Part shown: positions 16,626 through 24,917 of the stretch, in pieces
Position numbering within the stretch: the stretch's first letter is position 1
Layout of the letters: each line of letters opens with the position of its first letter
Source of the DNA: Gemmatimonadota bacterium
Lineage (GTDB): Bacteria; Gemmatimonadota; Gemmatimonadetes; Gemmatimonadales; Gemmatimonadaceae
Direction of reading: 5' to 3'
NCBI GenBank assembly: GCA_003221805.1
Contig: QHUA01000001.1
Location: forward strand, 1 to 44,875
Length of the DNA: 44,875 nt
The notes under the pieces: generated by a model
Databases searched by the model: none
What the model saw: the letters and a program-made list of their open reading frames with translations, nothing else
Told to the model about the DNA's origin: nothing
Position numbers and translations under genes: made by a program

Positions 16626-17666
16626 ATGCAGGACAACGACGAACGCGAACCACCCTGGCGAAAAATCCTCCTGTCCGGTGGCGCACTGCTTAGCGTAGCG
16701 GCCGCCTACAATGCCTTTGCTCGCAAGGGCGTCGACAAGCTCACCAATCTGATTGGCGGAGACGAGGGGGGCTTCGATTGGCGTGACAGGCGAGTCGCGT
16801 TCACCAAGCACGGCAACGGTCCGCCAATCCTTCTCATTCACGGCATTCACGCGGCTGCGTGGTCATACGAGTGGCGCAACAACGTCGACGCGCTGGCGCA
16901 TACCAACACTGTCTACACCATCGACCTCCTCGGCTTCGGCATGTCGGAGCGGCCGGCGATTCGATACTCGGCGCGGCTTTACATCTCACTCATCTCGGAT
17001 TTCGTGAGCAGAGTGATCGACGAGCCGACGGTTCTTGTCGCGTCTTCACTTTCCGGCGCTTACGCGATCGTGCTCGCTGCGCGCGATCCACATCGCTTTC
17101 CGGCTGTGGCGCTCATCGCGCCGTCAGGCCTCGTTCGATTGAACGAGCCGGTCGGGATCGGTGGAGAGGCCGGTCGTCTGGCGGTCGACACGCCGATCGC
17201 GGGAACGGCGATGTTCAATGCGCTGGTCTCACGCCAACAGCTTCGCCGCTACCTGAAAAACGCGTATTCCAACGACGCTCTCGTCACGCGTGAGCTGGTA
17301 GACATTTATTACGCCACCTCGCATCAGCGCGGTGCTCGTCACGCGCCCGCTGCGTTCCTGTCCGGCAATCTCAACATCGATGTGCGGCACGCACTGAGAC
17401 GTCTCAGTCAACCGGCGTTGCTGGTCTGGGGAGAGCAAGGATCGATGGCGCCGGTCGAAGAATTCCGCGGCTTCCGCGAGATCAAACGGGATTTCGAGAT
17501 CTCTGTTTTGTCACCTGCTGGCGATCTCCCACACGACGAGCGAGCAGATGACTTTAATGTTATCCTATCCACATGGCTGAATCGCCTGTCGCTCTCCTCC
17601 GCGCCCACGCTCGACACGCTCCCTGGAACGCCCGCGGACTTGCAGCACACGCAACAGCTCTCGTAG
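16626..17666 (+). CDS. Alpha/beta hydrolase with a variant nucleophile elbow
   Basis: A 346-residue alpha/beta hydrolase. PPILLIHGIHAAAWSYEWRNN is the oxyanion-hole strand, and VYTIDLLGFGMSERP is the usual next loop. The nucleophile elbow is A-S-S-L-S-G, where relatives have G-N-S-L-G-G, so the serine is kept but both small glycines change. The acid-histidine end is seen as LLVWGEQ followed by GDLPHDERADDF. The N-terminus has a weak hydrophobic segment (KILLSGGALLSVAAAYNAF), a possible membrane association. ATG 16626 behind ACGAGG is preferred to GTG 16623. Substrate unknown. Its last 94 bases are shared with the following MerR-like gene. Confidence 0.85.
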   Translation: MQDNDEREPPWRKILLSGGALLSVAAAYNAFARKGVDKLTNLIGGDEGGFDWRDRRVAFTKHGNGPPILLIHGIHAAAWSYEWRNNVDALAHTNTVYTIDLLGFGMSERPAIRYSARLYISLISDFVSRVIDEPTVLVASSLSGAYAIVLAARDPHRFPAVALIAPSGLVRLNEPVGIGGEAGRLAVDTPIAGTAMFNALVSRQQLRRYLKNAYSNDALVTRELVDIYYATSHQRGARHAPAAFLSGNLNIDVRHALRRLSQPALLVWGEQGSMAPVEEFRGFREIKRDFEISVLSPAGDLPHDERADDFNVILSTWLNRLSLSSAPTLDTLPGTPADLQHTQQLS

Positions 17667-18118
17667 ACGCAGCCGGAGTTCGACCAACCAACGCATCAGC
17701 ACGTGCAGCACCAAGCGCGCGAGCGGTTCGGTTCTACGTCGCTACGGGATTGCTCGATCGGCCCGAGGGAACCGGTACCGGTGCAACGTACGGATACAGG
17801 CATCTCCTCCAGTTGCTGTCGATCAAGATTCGACAACGCGAAGGACAAAGTCTCGAAACCATCCGCAACGAGTTGCGCGACGTCACTGGAGATGCGCTCG
17901 AGCGGAAAATCGCCACCTCGCTGGCGCCCGCGCTCAACTTTGGCGCCCACGAAGCCGTCGCGCACGACGACGATATGTCGCTTCGCTGGCATCGTCTTGC
18001 CGTCGCCGACGGCATTGAGCTCCACGTCCGCGAGGATTCACCAGCCGCGAGAGAGGAAGCAGTTATTGCGATGCGCGAAGCCGTGCGCGCCGCACTGGGC
18101 CGCGCCGACATTCGTTAG
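17573..18118 (+). CDS. MerR-like HTH transcriptional regulator
   Basis: A 181-residue protein. Residues about 49-95 resemble a MerR winged helix: SARAVRFYVATGLLDRPEG, then YGYRHLLQLLSIKIRQREG and a long helix LETIRNELRDV. The N-terminal 48 residues, Ala/Arg rich, are atypical and lie in the region overlapping the hydrolase gene. The C-terminal half (about 110-181) is an uncharacterised effector or dimer region with GIELHVREDSPAAREEAV. It probably regulates the hydrolase or neighbouring genes; no operator is evident. ATG 17573 is the first start in frame, but without a clear ribosome binding site, consistent with coupling to the upstream gene. Convergent with lhr, 3 bp apart. Confidence 0.78.
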   Translation: MAESPVALLRAHARHAPWNARGLAAHATALVDAAGVRPTNASARAAPSARAVRFYVATGLLDRPEGTGTGATYGYRHLLQLLSIKIRQREGQSLETIRNELRDVTGDALERKIATSLAPALNFGAHEAVAHDDDMSLRWHRLAVADGIELHVREDSPAAREEAVIAMREAVRAALGRADIR

Positions 18119-18121
18119 GAA

Positions 18122-21100
18122 CTACATCACGTACCGCGCGGATCGCTCGCCGCGCAAATGCTCCAGCAATGCTTTTTTCGCGGCCGCTGCTTCATCGGGC
18201 GAGAGCCAGTCGGCGAGAGTGTATCGTTTGCCTCGGGCCTCGACCGCGATCGCGATGCGACCGCCACGAGTCACGAGCAACGCGCCCGAGCCGCGCGGCC
18301 GGGATAACGGATCGCGATCGACGACGTCGAGCGGCAGGTTGTAAACGTTAGCCGGATCACTCGCTGCCATCACCACGAATCCGGCACTCGATTGGTCTTC
18401 GCTGGCCACGGTCCTCAGCCATTCGACTGCATCGGGTAGAGCGAACTGCGCGCCGCCCAGCCCTTTCACGAAGTATCCACGCCTTACTTCTCCGCGAAAT
18501 TCGAGACGCTTCAGCTCCCGATAGATCGCGCGCCACGAAACGGGCGGTCGCTCTCGCCGCCACCAGTCGCGCGAGACAATGCCATATCGCGTCAGCCATT
18601 GGCGAGCGATGCGCTCCGCGCGCTCTTCCTCTGGAAGATCAGGACCCATCGTTCCCCGTCGCCTCAGTAATGACCATCGCCCAGTCCAGCCGCTTGGCGC
18701 AGCGCCGGGCTTATCTGGTCTCCTCCACCTCGGCAGCCTTCTGAGATTGGGACGCGTGCGCGCGTACCTCCGATTCGGAGATGGTGTGTAGCCCGCAGGC
18801 AGCCAGCTAGTGGGATCGTTGCCCGTTCGCGGAAGCATCGGCTTCCAGCGCGCGACTTCACGCAGCGCTTCCACGGTGTCGTTGGTGACGATGGACCAAG
18901 CCACCAGCTCGCGAATGGCTTCGCGCACCGCCAGCATCGTCAGTCCGGTTATCGCCTGAATGTCACCGATGAACGACGCGCCTTCAGCAGTGATCGTCTC
19001 TCGTACGGTCCGAGCGTTCTCACTCAATACGGGCTCTATCTCATCCGCCAGCCAGATCGCTCCACTTCCTCGCTCGAAGAACCGAACTCGCGCCAACGGG
19101 ATCGCGCCCGATTCCGGATCATAGTTTCCTTCGCCAGCCCACACGGGCTCGCCGGTGGTTGCGAACCTGGTCAGACTCGCAGGATCGTAGCCTCGGATTC
19201 GGGCGCGTAGATAGTCGCGATCCCAGGCAGCTGGCGGACGCGCTATACCATATAGTTGGCGCACGACTGTTTCGGCACCGACACCGCTGTCGAGGCGGTC
19301 TCGCTCATCGAGATGCTGCCACCGTTGCAAGAACGCGGCGAACACCGGCAGCTCCACCGCCTCGATCTGCTTTCTCAGCGCGGCGAGCGCGCGGCGCCGG
19401 CCGATCTCGACAATTCGGCGTGAGCACCATTCGATGTCGTGCACCTCGCGCCGGAACTTGCCTCGAACGAGCTTGCCCGTTCTCTCCCACTCAACCAGCC
19501 GCTGCTCGATCCACTCCCTCTCCCAACCGTAGCGAGCGTGAACTTCGAGCGCGGTTACCGGTCCGGACTGCGTAAGAAATCGCGCCAGAATCTCGCGCCG
19601 CGCTGCCGAGGCATTTATGACGGCTTGTCGCAGGATCTCCGGCACTACATCGCTGGCATCCCGCTCGGTCAATTCTGCTGTGGCGCGTACGCGTCGCAGC
19701 TGCTCTGCGCCGAAGGCCGATACATAACGCGGGTAGGTCTCGGTGAGAATGAAGCGCCACTCCCTCACCGACTCCGGACCGAGCTGGATCGCAATTACCC
19801 GCTTGCTCTCCAGCAATTTCGAGAAAGGATCTCCGCGGGCACCTTCCTCTTCCGTCGCAATCCGCGCTCGGAATTCCTCGGCGCTCAAATCACCCGCTCT
19901 ATCGAGGAGATGCGCCAGCTCGTCGTCGGTGCGTGCTCGCCGCCCGGGCGCCGTCCCTCTTCTTTCGGCCAGCGTCTGCTCGATTGCCTCACGAGTGATG
20001 TCATCGCTTCCCTCGCCTCCCATCACTTCGTCGAGAAGCGAACGGTCGATCGACAACAGTGCTGCTCTTTGCTCCGCTCGCGGAGTGTCGTCGCCGTACA
20101 GCCAATCCATCACGAACCCGAACTGCAGGCTCGCGGCGAACGGCGAAGGCACAGCCGTCTGGACTGCGTGGATCCGAATGTGGCCCGATGCGATCTCGCC
20201 GAGCGTCTCTTTCAGACCATCCATGTCGAATGCGTCCTGCAGAACTTCGCGGTAGGTCTCGACCAGGATCGGAAAGCTTGGGAACTGCCGCACGACCTGT
20301 AGCAGATCGAGTGACTTCAGGCGCTGCAGCCAGAGCGGCATGCGCCGCCTTGGATTTCCGCGCGGCAGCAACAGCGCGCGCGCCGCATTCATCCTGAAGC
20401 GCGCACCGAATAGCGAGGTCGATCCGACTTCCTCCATCACCAGCTGTTCTGCCTCGGTGCCGGAGAGCCCGAGCAACGATTGCAGTGGCGTCGTCATCCC
20501 CAGGTCAGGAAGTCGCAGCATGATGCCGTCGTCGGTCGTCTGTACCTGCAGATCGGTATCGTTGATCGCTTCGCGCATTCGTTGAGCGAGCGCCATTCCC
20601 CACGGCGCGGTGATGCGTCCACCGAACGCTGCGTGAATCACTATCCGCACCGCGCCAGTCTCGTCGCGGAATTGCTCGATGACGATGTTGCGATCGTCCG
20701 GAACCACACCCGTCGCTGCTCGCTGGGCTCCGATGTACTTCACCAGCGAGCTGGCGGTGGCGATGTCGCAACCATATTCGGCAGCCAGCCTTTCTTCATT
20801 TGGCGCTTCTGCCAGCTCGCGCCGCAACGCACCGACGCGATGACTCAGCATCAGCGACCGCGCCATGTACTCACCGTGCCAGAAGGGCATCCGCGCCGGC
20901 GTGCCCGGTGCAGGCGTGACCACCACGCGGTCGTGCTCTATCGCTGCGATTCGCCAGGTCGAAGAGCCGAGCTGAAAGACATCTCCCATCCTCGACTCGT
21001 GTACGAATTCTTCGTCGAGCTCGCCCAGGCGGGTGCGATCGGGAAGATTCACAGTGTACAGGCCACGATCGGGAATCGTACCACCCGATATCACCGCCGT

Positions 21101-22588
21101 CATTCTGGCGGCACGACTTCCAACGAGCCGGTCGTTGACGCGATCCCAGGTGATGCGCGGCTCCAGCTCCGCCGCAACATCCGATGGGTACTTGCCCGAC
21201 AGCATTTCGAGCACTTCGTCGAAAGCGGATCGTGACAGCCTGTGATACGGATATGAGCGGACCACGAGCTCGTAGAGCTCGTCGCTCTTCCAATCGTCGA
21301 CCGACACGGCCGCGACTACGATCTGCGCCAGCACATCAAGCGCGTTTTGCACGACGTGTGTCGGCTCCACGTCTCCAGCCCGCATGGCCGCCACGATGGC
21401 AGCGATTTCGAGTGCATCGTCGCGGAATGTCGGGACGAGTATTCCTCGACTGGCCACACCCAGGGTGTGACCGGCGCGTCCGATCCTTTGCAGCGCCGCC
21501 GCGACTCGTTTGGGCGACTGGAGTTGGATGACGAGATCCACTGATCCGATGTCGATTCCGAGCTCCAGCGAGCTCGTGGTAACGAGCGCGCGCAATGATC
21601 CGGCCTTCAGTCGCTCTTCCAGCGCGAAACGACGCTCTCTCGCCAGCGAGCCGTGATAAGGCAAAGCGATCTCGACATCCGCCAGCTTGTTGACGCGAGC
21701 TGCAATCTTCTCAGCCTGCGCTCGATTATTGACGAAGACCAGCGTCGTCTTTGACGCCTGGATGTGCTTCAGCACCAGAGGTGCGACCGCAGGCCAGATG
21801 CTGCCACCGACAATGCCGAGGTCAGCCACCGGCGACTCGATCGCGATCTGCATCTCCTTCGTCATCCCGCAGTCGACGATCGTCACCGGCCGGAACGACG
21901 GCGACCCGTTGTTCTTTTCGCAGCCGCCCAGAAATCGCGCCACTTCGTCGAGGGGCCGCTGCGTCGCTGACAACCCGATTCTTTGCGGCGCTTTTTCGAC
22001 CAGAGCTTCCAGTCGCTCCAGCGTCAGTGCCAGGTGAGCCCCCCGCTTGCTACCGGCAATGGCGTGGATCTCGTCGACGATCACCGCTCGCACGCCGCTG
22101 AACATCCCGCGCCCCTTCAACGTGGTGAGCATGATGTTGAGCGACTCCGGCGTCGTAATCAGAATGTGCGGAGATTTTCGTAGCATCCGCGCGCGGGCCG
22201 CCGGTGGCGTGTCGCCGGTGCGAACCGCGACGCGAATTTCCGGGAACTCCTTCCCCTCGGCCTTGAAACGGTCCCGTAGCTCTATCAGCGGCCGATCGAG
22301 ATTGCGCTGGATGTCGTTGTTCAGAGCCTTCAGCGGCGAGATGTAAAGGAGGTGAACGGCGTTCGGCAGCGGCTCCTTCGTCCCACGCGCGATCAATTCG
22401 TTCAGCTCCCACAGAAATGCCGCGAGTGTTTTTCCCGTCCCCGTTGGAGCAAGTATGAGCGTGTGCCCACCGCTTGCAATCGCCGGCCATCCCTGACGCT
22501 GCGGATCGCTCGGCTCGGCGAACGTCTCCTTGAACCACTTCCGCACCAGTGGATGAAATCGCGCCAGCGGCGAAGGGCTTCGAGTCAC
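18122..22588 (-). CDS. lhr: Large ATP-dependent DNA helicase, Lhr family
   Basis: A 1488-residue superfamily 2 helicase, close to the length of the E. coli Lhr (about 1540 residues). Motif I is APTGTGKT at 47-54, motif II is DEIH at 172-175, motif III is SAT in GLSATQRPL, and motif VI is near RVAAALQRIGRAGH. The Lhr-core winged helix and the long C-terminal region, as in full-length Lhr, follow. Lhr is a 3'-5' DNA translocase and helicase implicated in DNA repair. It lies 33 bp downstream of the same-strand PLD gene and is convergent with the MerR-like gene. The antisense frames of several hundred residues across this gene are not supported. Confidence 0.95.
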   Translation of the reverse strand: MTRSPSPLARFHPLVRKWFKETFAEPSDPQRQGWPAIASGGHTLILAPTGTGKTLAAFLWELNELIARGTKEPLPNAVHLLYISPLKALNNDIQRNLDRPLIELRDRFKAEGKEFPEIRVAVRTGDTPPAARARMLRKSPHILITTPESLNIMLTTLKGRGMFSGVRAVIVDEIHAIAGSKRGAHLALTLERLEALVEKAPQRIGLSATQRPLDEVARFLGGCEKNNGSPSFRPVTIVDCGMTKEMQIAIESPVADLGIVGGSIWPAVAPLVLKHIQASKTTLVFVNNRAQAEKIAARVNKLADVEIALPYHGSLARERRFALEERLKAGSLRALVTTSSLELGIDIGSVDLVIQLQSPKRVAAALQRIGRAGHTLGVASRGILVPTFRDDALEIAAIVAAMRAGDVEPTHVVQNALDVLAQIVVAAVSVDDWKSDELYELVVRSYPYHRLSRSAFDEVLEMLSGKYPSDVAAELEPRITWDRVNDRLVGSRAARMTAVISGGTIPDRGLYTVNLPDRTRLGELDEEFVHESRMGDVFQLGSSTWRIAAIEHDRVVVTPAPGTPARMPFWHGEYMARSLMLSHRVGALRRELAEAPNEERLAAEYGCDIATASSLVKYIGAQRAATGVVPDDRNIVIEQFRDETGAVRIVIHAAFGGRITAPWGMALAQRMREAINDTDLQVQTTDDGIMLRLPDLGMTTPLQSLLGLSGTEAEQLVMEEVGSTSLFGARFRMNAARALLLPRGNPRRRMPLWLQRLKSLDLLQVVRQFPSFPILVETYREVLQDAFDMDGLKETLGEIASGHIRIHAVQTAVPSPFAASLQFGFVMDWLYGDDTPRAEQRAALLSIDRSLLDEVMGGEGSDDITREAIEQTLAERRGTAPGRRARTDDELAHLLDRAGDLSAEEFRARIATEEEGARGDPFSKLLESKRVIAIQLGPESVREWRFILTETYPRYVSAFGAEQLRRVRATAELTERDASDVVPEILRQAVINASAARREILARFLTQSGPVTALEVHARYGWEREWIEQRLVEWERTGKLVRGKFRREVHDIEWCSRRIVEIGRRRALAALRKQIEAVELPVFAAFLQRWQHLDERDRLDSGVGAETVVRQLYGIARPPAAWDRDYLRARIRGYDPASLTRFATTGEPVWAGEGNYDPESGAIPLARVRFFERGSGAIWLADEIEPVLSENARTVRETITAEGASFIGDIQAITGLTMLAVREAIRELVAWSIVTNDTVEALREVARWKPMLPRTGNDPTSWLPAGYTPSPNRRYARTRPNLRRLPRWRRPDKPGAAPSGWTGRWSLLRRRGTMGPDLPEEERAERIARQWLTRYGIVSRDWWRRERPPVSWRAIYRELKRLEFRGEVRRGYFVKGLGGAQFALPDAVEWLRTVASEDQSSAGFVVMAASDPANVYNLPLDVVDRDPLSRPRGSGALLVTRGGRIAIAVEARGKRYTLADWLSPDEAAAAKKALLEHLRGERSARYVM

Positions 22589-22621
22589 ATCAATCTCCGC
22601 AATCCGCGTGGCAATCGGGTG

Positions 22622-23920
22622 CTACAGCACGCGACGCAGCTTCTGCGCTCCCCACTCGAGAATCTTCCCGGAAAGCGGACGCTTCCGGAACTCATCGAGC
22701 TTGATCTCATTCGACCACTTTATGTCGTCCATGAATACCGAGTCCATCTGTGCTCCAACTTTCCGGTCGAGCGCCACTAGAATCGACTCGTTGTTGAACG
22801 AGAGAGATCTGTTGTCGAAATTCATGGAGCCAATCGACGACCACATCCCGTCCACGACCATGCTCTTGGCATGCATCATCGTCGGCTGGTACTCGTAGAT
22901 CTTGACGCCACCCTCGAGCAACTTCTCGTAATATGTGCGGCCGGCGTACCACGTTGTTTTGACATCGGTCTTCTTGCTGACGGTTAGAACTCGCACGTCG
23001 ACTCCACGGTGGGCCGCTGCCAGCAGCAGCTGCATGAAATTCTCACCCGGGACGAAGTAGGAATTGCTGATGTAGAGCGTCTTGCGCGCACCCGCAATCG
23101 AGAGTGCCAGAAATCTTTCCGCCGGCGTGCTGCCGGTGCTCGGGATGCTGTGCATCAGTCCGGCCTGGACGTCGCCGACATCCGCAAAGGAGCTCTTTGG
23201 AAAGAACAGGTCGCCAGTGAGCAGCTCGCCGGTTGTTTCCGCCCACCCCGCTGCAAAGGCCGCCTGCAGCGCGCCAACCGTCGGTCCTTCGAAGCGCACG
23301 TTCGTCTCGCGCCACTGGTCCTCATGATGCCCGTCGCCCAACCAGTAATCAGCCAGCCCGAATCCGCCGGTGTAACCAATCCTTCCGTCAACGACGACAG
23401 CCCGCACATGCGATCGCTGCGCTGCTTTCTGCAGCGTGTACCAGCGCAGCGGGCGCAGCCAATGCACTTCCACACTGGCGCGCTTGAGATTCTGAATCCA
23501 GTCCCGCTTGAGAGGCTGCGATCCGAAGGCGTCGAGCAGAAGCAACACGCGAACTTTGTGTTGAGCGCGGTCAGTCAGGTATTTCGCCATTGTGTCGGCG
23601 ACCGCGCCCGGCTGTGCGTAATACATCTGCACCGTGACGGTCTGCTGCGCCGACGCAATGTCCTTCCATAACTGCGGATAGGTGCCGCTGCCGTTGAGCA
23701 GAATTTGAACGTTGTTGCCGGGATCGATGTGCGTTCCGGTGAACAGCTCAATGCTACGGGCGAACAGTGGATCTTCGATGCTGGGCGGGCCACCCTTGTC
23801 GCCCTCGGCAATTACGCTCCGCACAGGCGTGTCGTGCGTGACCGATAGAACGCCGATCAGCGCCAGAACTACTCCGAATAACACCAGCGCCGCGATTGCG
23901 ATGTACTTGATCAGTGACAT
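22622..23920 (-). CDS. Phospholipase D-family enzyme, cardiolipin-synthase-like
   Basis: A 432-residue membrane-anchored protein with an N-terminal TM helix (about residues 5-28). The PLD domains carry two HKD motifs. The second, MMHAKSMVVDG with H350, K352 and D357, is canonical. The first reads SHVRAVVVDGRIGYTGG, with H171, R173 and D178, so the usual Lys is Arg. GSMNFDNRSL and NSYFVPGE are typical of the cardiolipin synthase group. Cardiolipin synthases join two phosphatidylglycerols, so it may make or remodel membrane phospholipid, but the altered motif leaves activity open. It is upstream of lhr and divergent from the RPA-type initiator, whose start is 11 bp away. Confidence 0.85.
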   Translation of the reverse strand: MSLIKYIAIAALVLFGVVLALIGVLSVTHDTPVRSVIAEGDKGGPPSIEDPLFARSIELFTGTHIDPGNNVQILLNGSGTYPQLWKDIASAQQTVTVQMYYAQPGAVADTMAKYLTDRAQHKVRVLLLLDAFGSQPLKRDWIQNLKRASVEVHWLRPLRWYTLQKAAQRSHVRAVVVDGRIGYTGGFGLADYWLGDGHHEDQWRETNVRFEGPTVGALQAAFAAGWAETTGELLTGDLFFPKSSFADVGDVQAGLMHSIPSTGSTPAERFLALSIAGARKTLYISNSYFVPGENFMQLLLAAAHRGVDVRVLTVSKKTDVKTTWYAGRTYYEKLLEGGVKIYEYQPTMMHAKSMVVDGMWSSIGSMNFDNRSLSFNNESILVALDRKVGAQMDSVFMDDIKWSNEIKLDEFRKRPLSGKILEWGAQKLRRVL

Positions 23921-23931
23921 ATTCTCTCTGT

Positions 23932-24783
23932 ATGACCTTCGTGGCCCGTCGGCGAATCGCGACGCGTGCTATCGTCCTCGACCGGTCTCTTGAGTCCCTC
24001 CCGATTTTCCGATTGAGCGACTCCGCCGAGGACACGGCGATTTCCTTCTCTCCCGAGAGTGGCGGGCGTTGGCGCGTGCTGCCCAGCCCCGGTGATCGGT
24101 TGCCAGGCACCTTCGATCAGGACGTCTACATCGAGCTCCTCCACCGCTACCACGAAGCAGGCGCCCCCGAAGACGGCGTCATAAGCTTTACGCTCCATGC
24201 CTTTCTGCGGTCGATTGGGCGACGTGTCGATGGCAGGACGTACGAGCAGCTGCGCTCGGCTCTGACGCGACTCGAGAGAACGACTCTCGAGTCGAGCGGA
24301 GTGTACGTTGCAGCCAAGGAAGCACAGCCGCTAGAAGGACGCTTTACCATTCTGTCCTCGGTGTCGATCGCTCGGCGTCGATTGGCCGAGCGAGAGCAAT
24401 TCACGCTTTTCCCGGTGCTCGCGGCATCGGAACCGGGCGATGCCCGCGTCACAATCGGTCCGGTCATTCGCTCGAACATCGCGGCTGGACACACCGTGAC
24501 GCTGTCCGCAACTCATTACATGTCACTTACCAACCCCGTCGCAAGAAGACTCTACCGCCTGCTGGAAGTAGCGAGAGAAGAAGGCATGGTCACCTGGAGG
24601 GTGCCCCTCGCATCTCTCGCCGAGCAGCTACCGCTCACCCAGCGGTATCCCTCCCATTTGCAACGAGTGCTCCAGCCCGCTCACGAGATGCTTCTGGCCG
24701 CCGGACTCCTCCGCGATGCCAGTTTCCGCCAGCTGAACCGGGACTGGCTTGTAGATTACGTTCTTGCCTCCAGGGCTGCTTAG
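23932..24783 (+). CDS. Plasmid-type replication initiator A (RPA) family protein
   Basis: A 283-residue protein starting at ATG 23932, an inference since the family region begins near LPIFRLSDSAED. Features of the RPA family (PF10134-like) are LPGTFDQDVYIELLHRYHE, RTYEQLRSALTRLERTTLES and ATHYMSLTNPVARRLYRLLE, followed by a winged-helix-like C-terminus (PLASLAEQLPLTQRYPSHL). Members usually initiate plasmid replication by binding iterons. Here no iterons or partition genes are visible and the neighbours are chromosomal, so it may be a domesticated initiator turned regulator, or a relic of an integrated plasmid. A stem-loop directly follows the stop. Confidence 0.75.
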   Translation: MTFVARRRIATRAIVLDRSLESLPIFRLSDSAEDTAISFSPESGGRWRVLPSPGDRLPGTFDQDVYIELLHRYHEAGAPEDGVISFTLHAFLRSIGRRVDGRTYEQLRSALTRLERTTLESSGVYVAAKEAQPLEGRFTILSSVSIARRRLAEREQFTLFPVLAASEPGDARVTIGPVIRSNIAAGHTVTLSATHYMSLTNPVARRLYRLLEVAREEGMVTWRVPLASLAEQLPLTQRYPSHLQRVLQPAHEMLLAAGLLRDASFRQLNRDWLVDYVLASRAA

Positions 24784-24826
24784 GAGTGTTCCACTGGTGC
24801 CCTTTGTGCGTCTTTCAGGAACACTC
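24784..24826 (+). terminator. Inverted repeat after the RPA-type gene
   Basis: A perfect 9-bp inverted repeat, GAGTGTTCC (24784-24792) and GGAACACTC (24818-24826), starts directly after the stop codon and has a 25-nt loop. No T-tract follows, so it could be a weak terminator, or a protein-binding site related to the initiator gene. The rest of the 134-bp spacer up to the S41 protease holds no clear promoter. Confidence 0.4.
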
Positions 24827-24917
24827 GTCGCCTTGGGGGCGTATTTATTACGTTAACCCAGTCGCAATACGTCCTGAGTGGGTTTGACGCCGTGCTTTTC
24901 TCCTTTACCTAGACCGT

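Noticed and set aside
19439-20302. Open frame of 287 residues antisense to lhr
   Set aside because: Lies entirely opposite a long, well-supported helicase; no motif, no ribosome binding site.
24784-24917. Origin of replication with iterons next to the RPA gene
   Set aside because: Only one inverted repeat is visible; no tandem iterons, AT-rich unwinding stretch or DnaA-box cluster.
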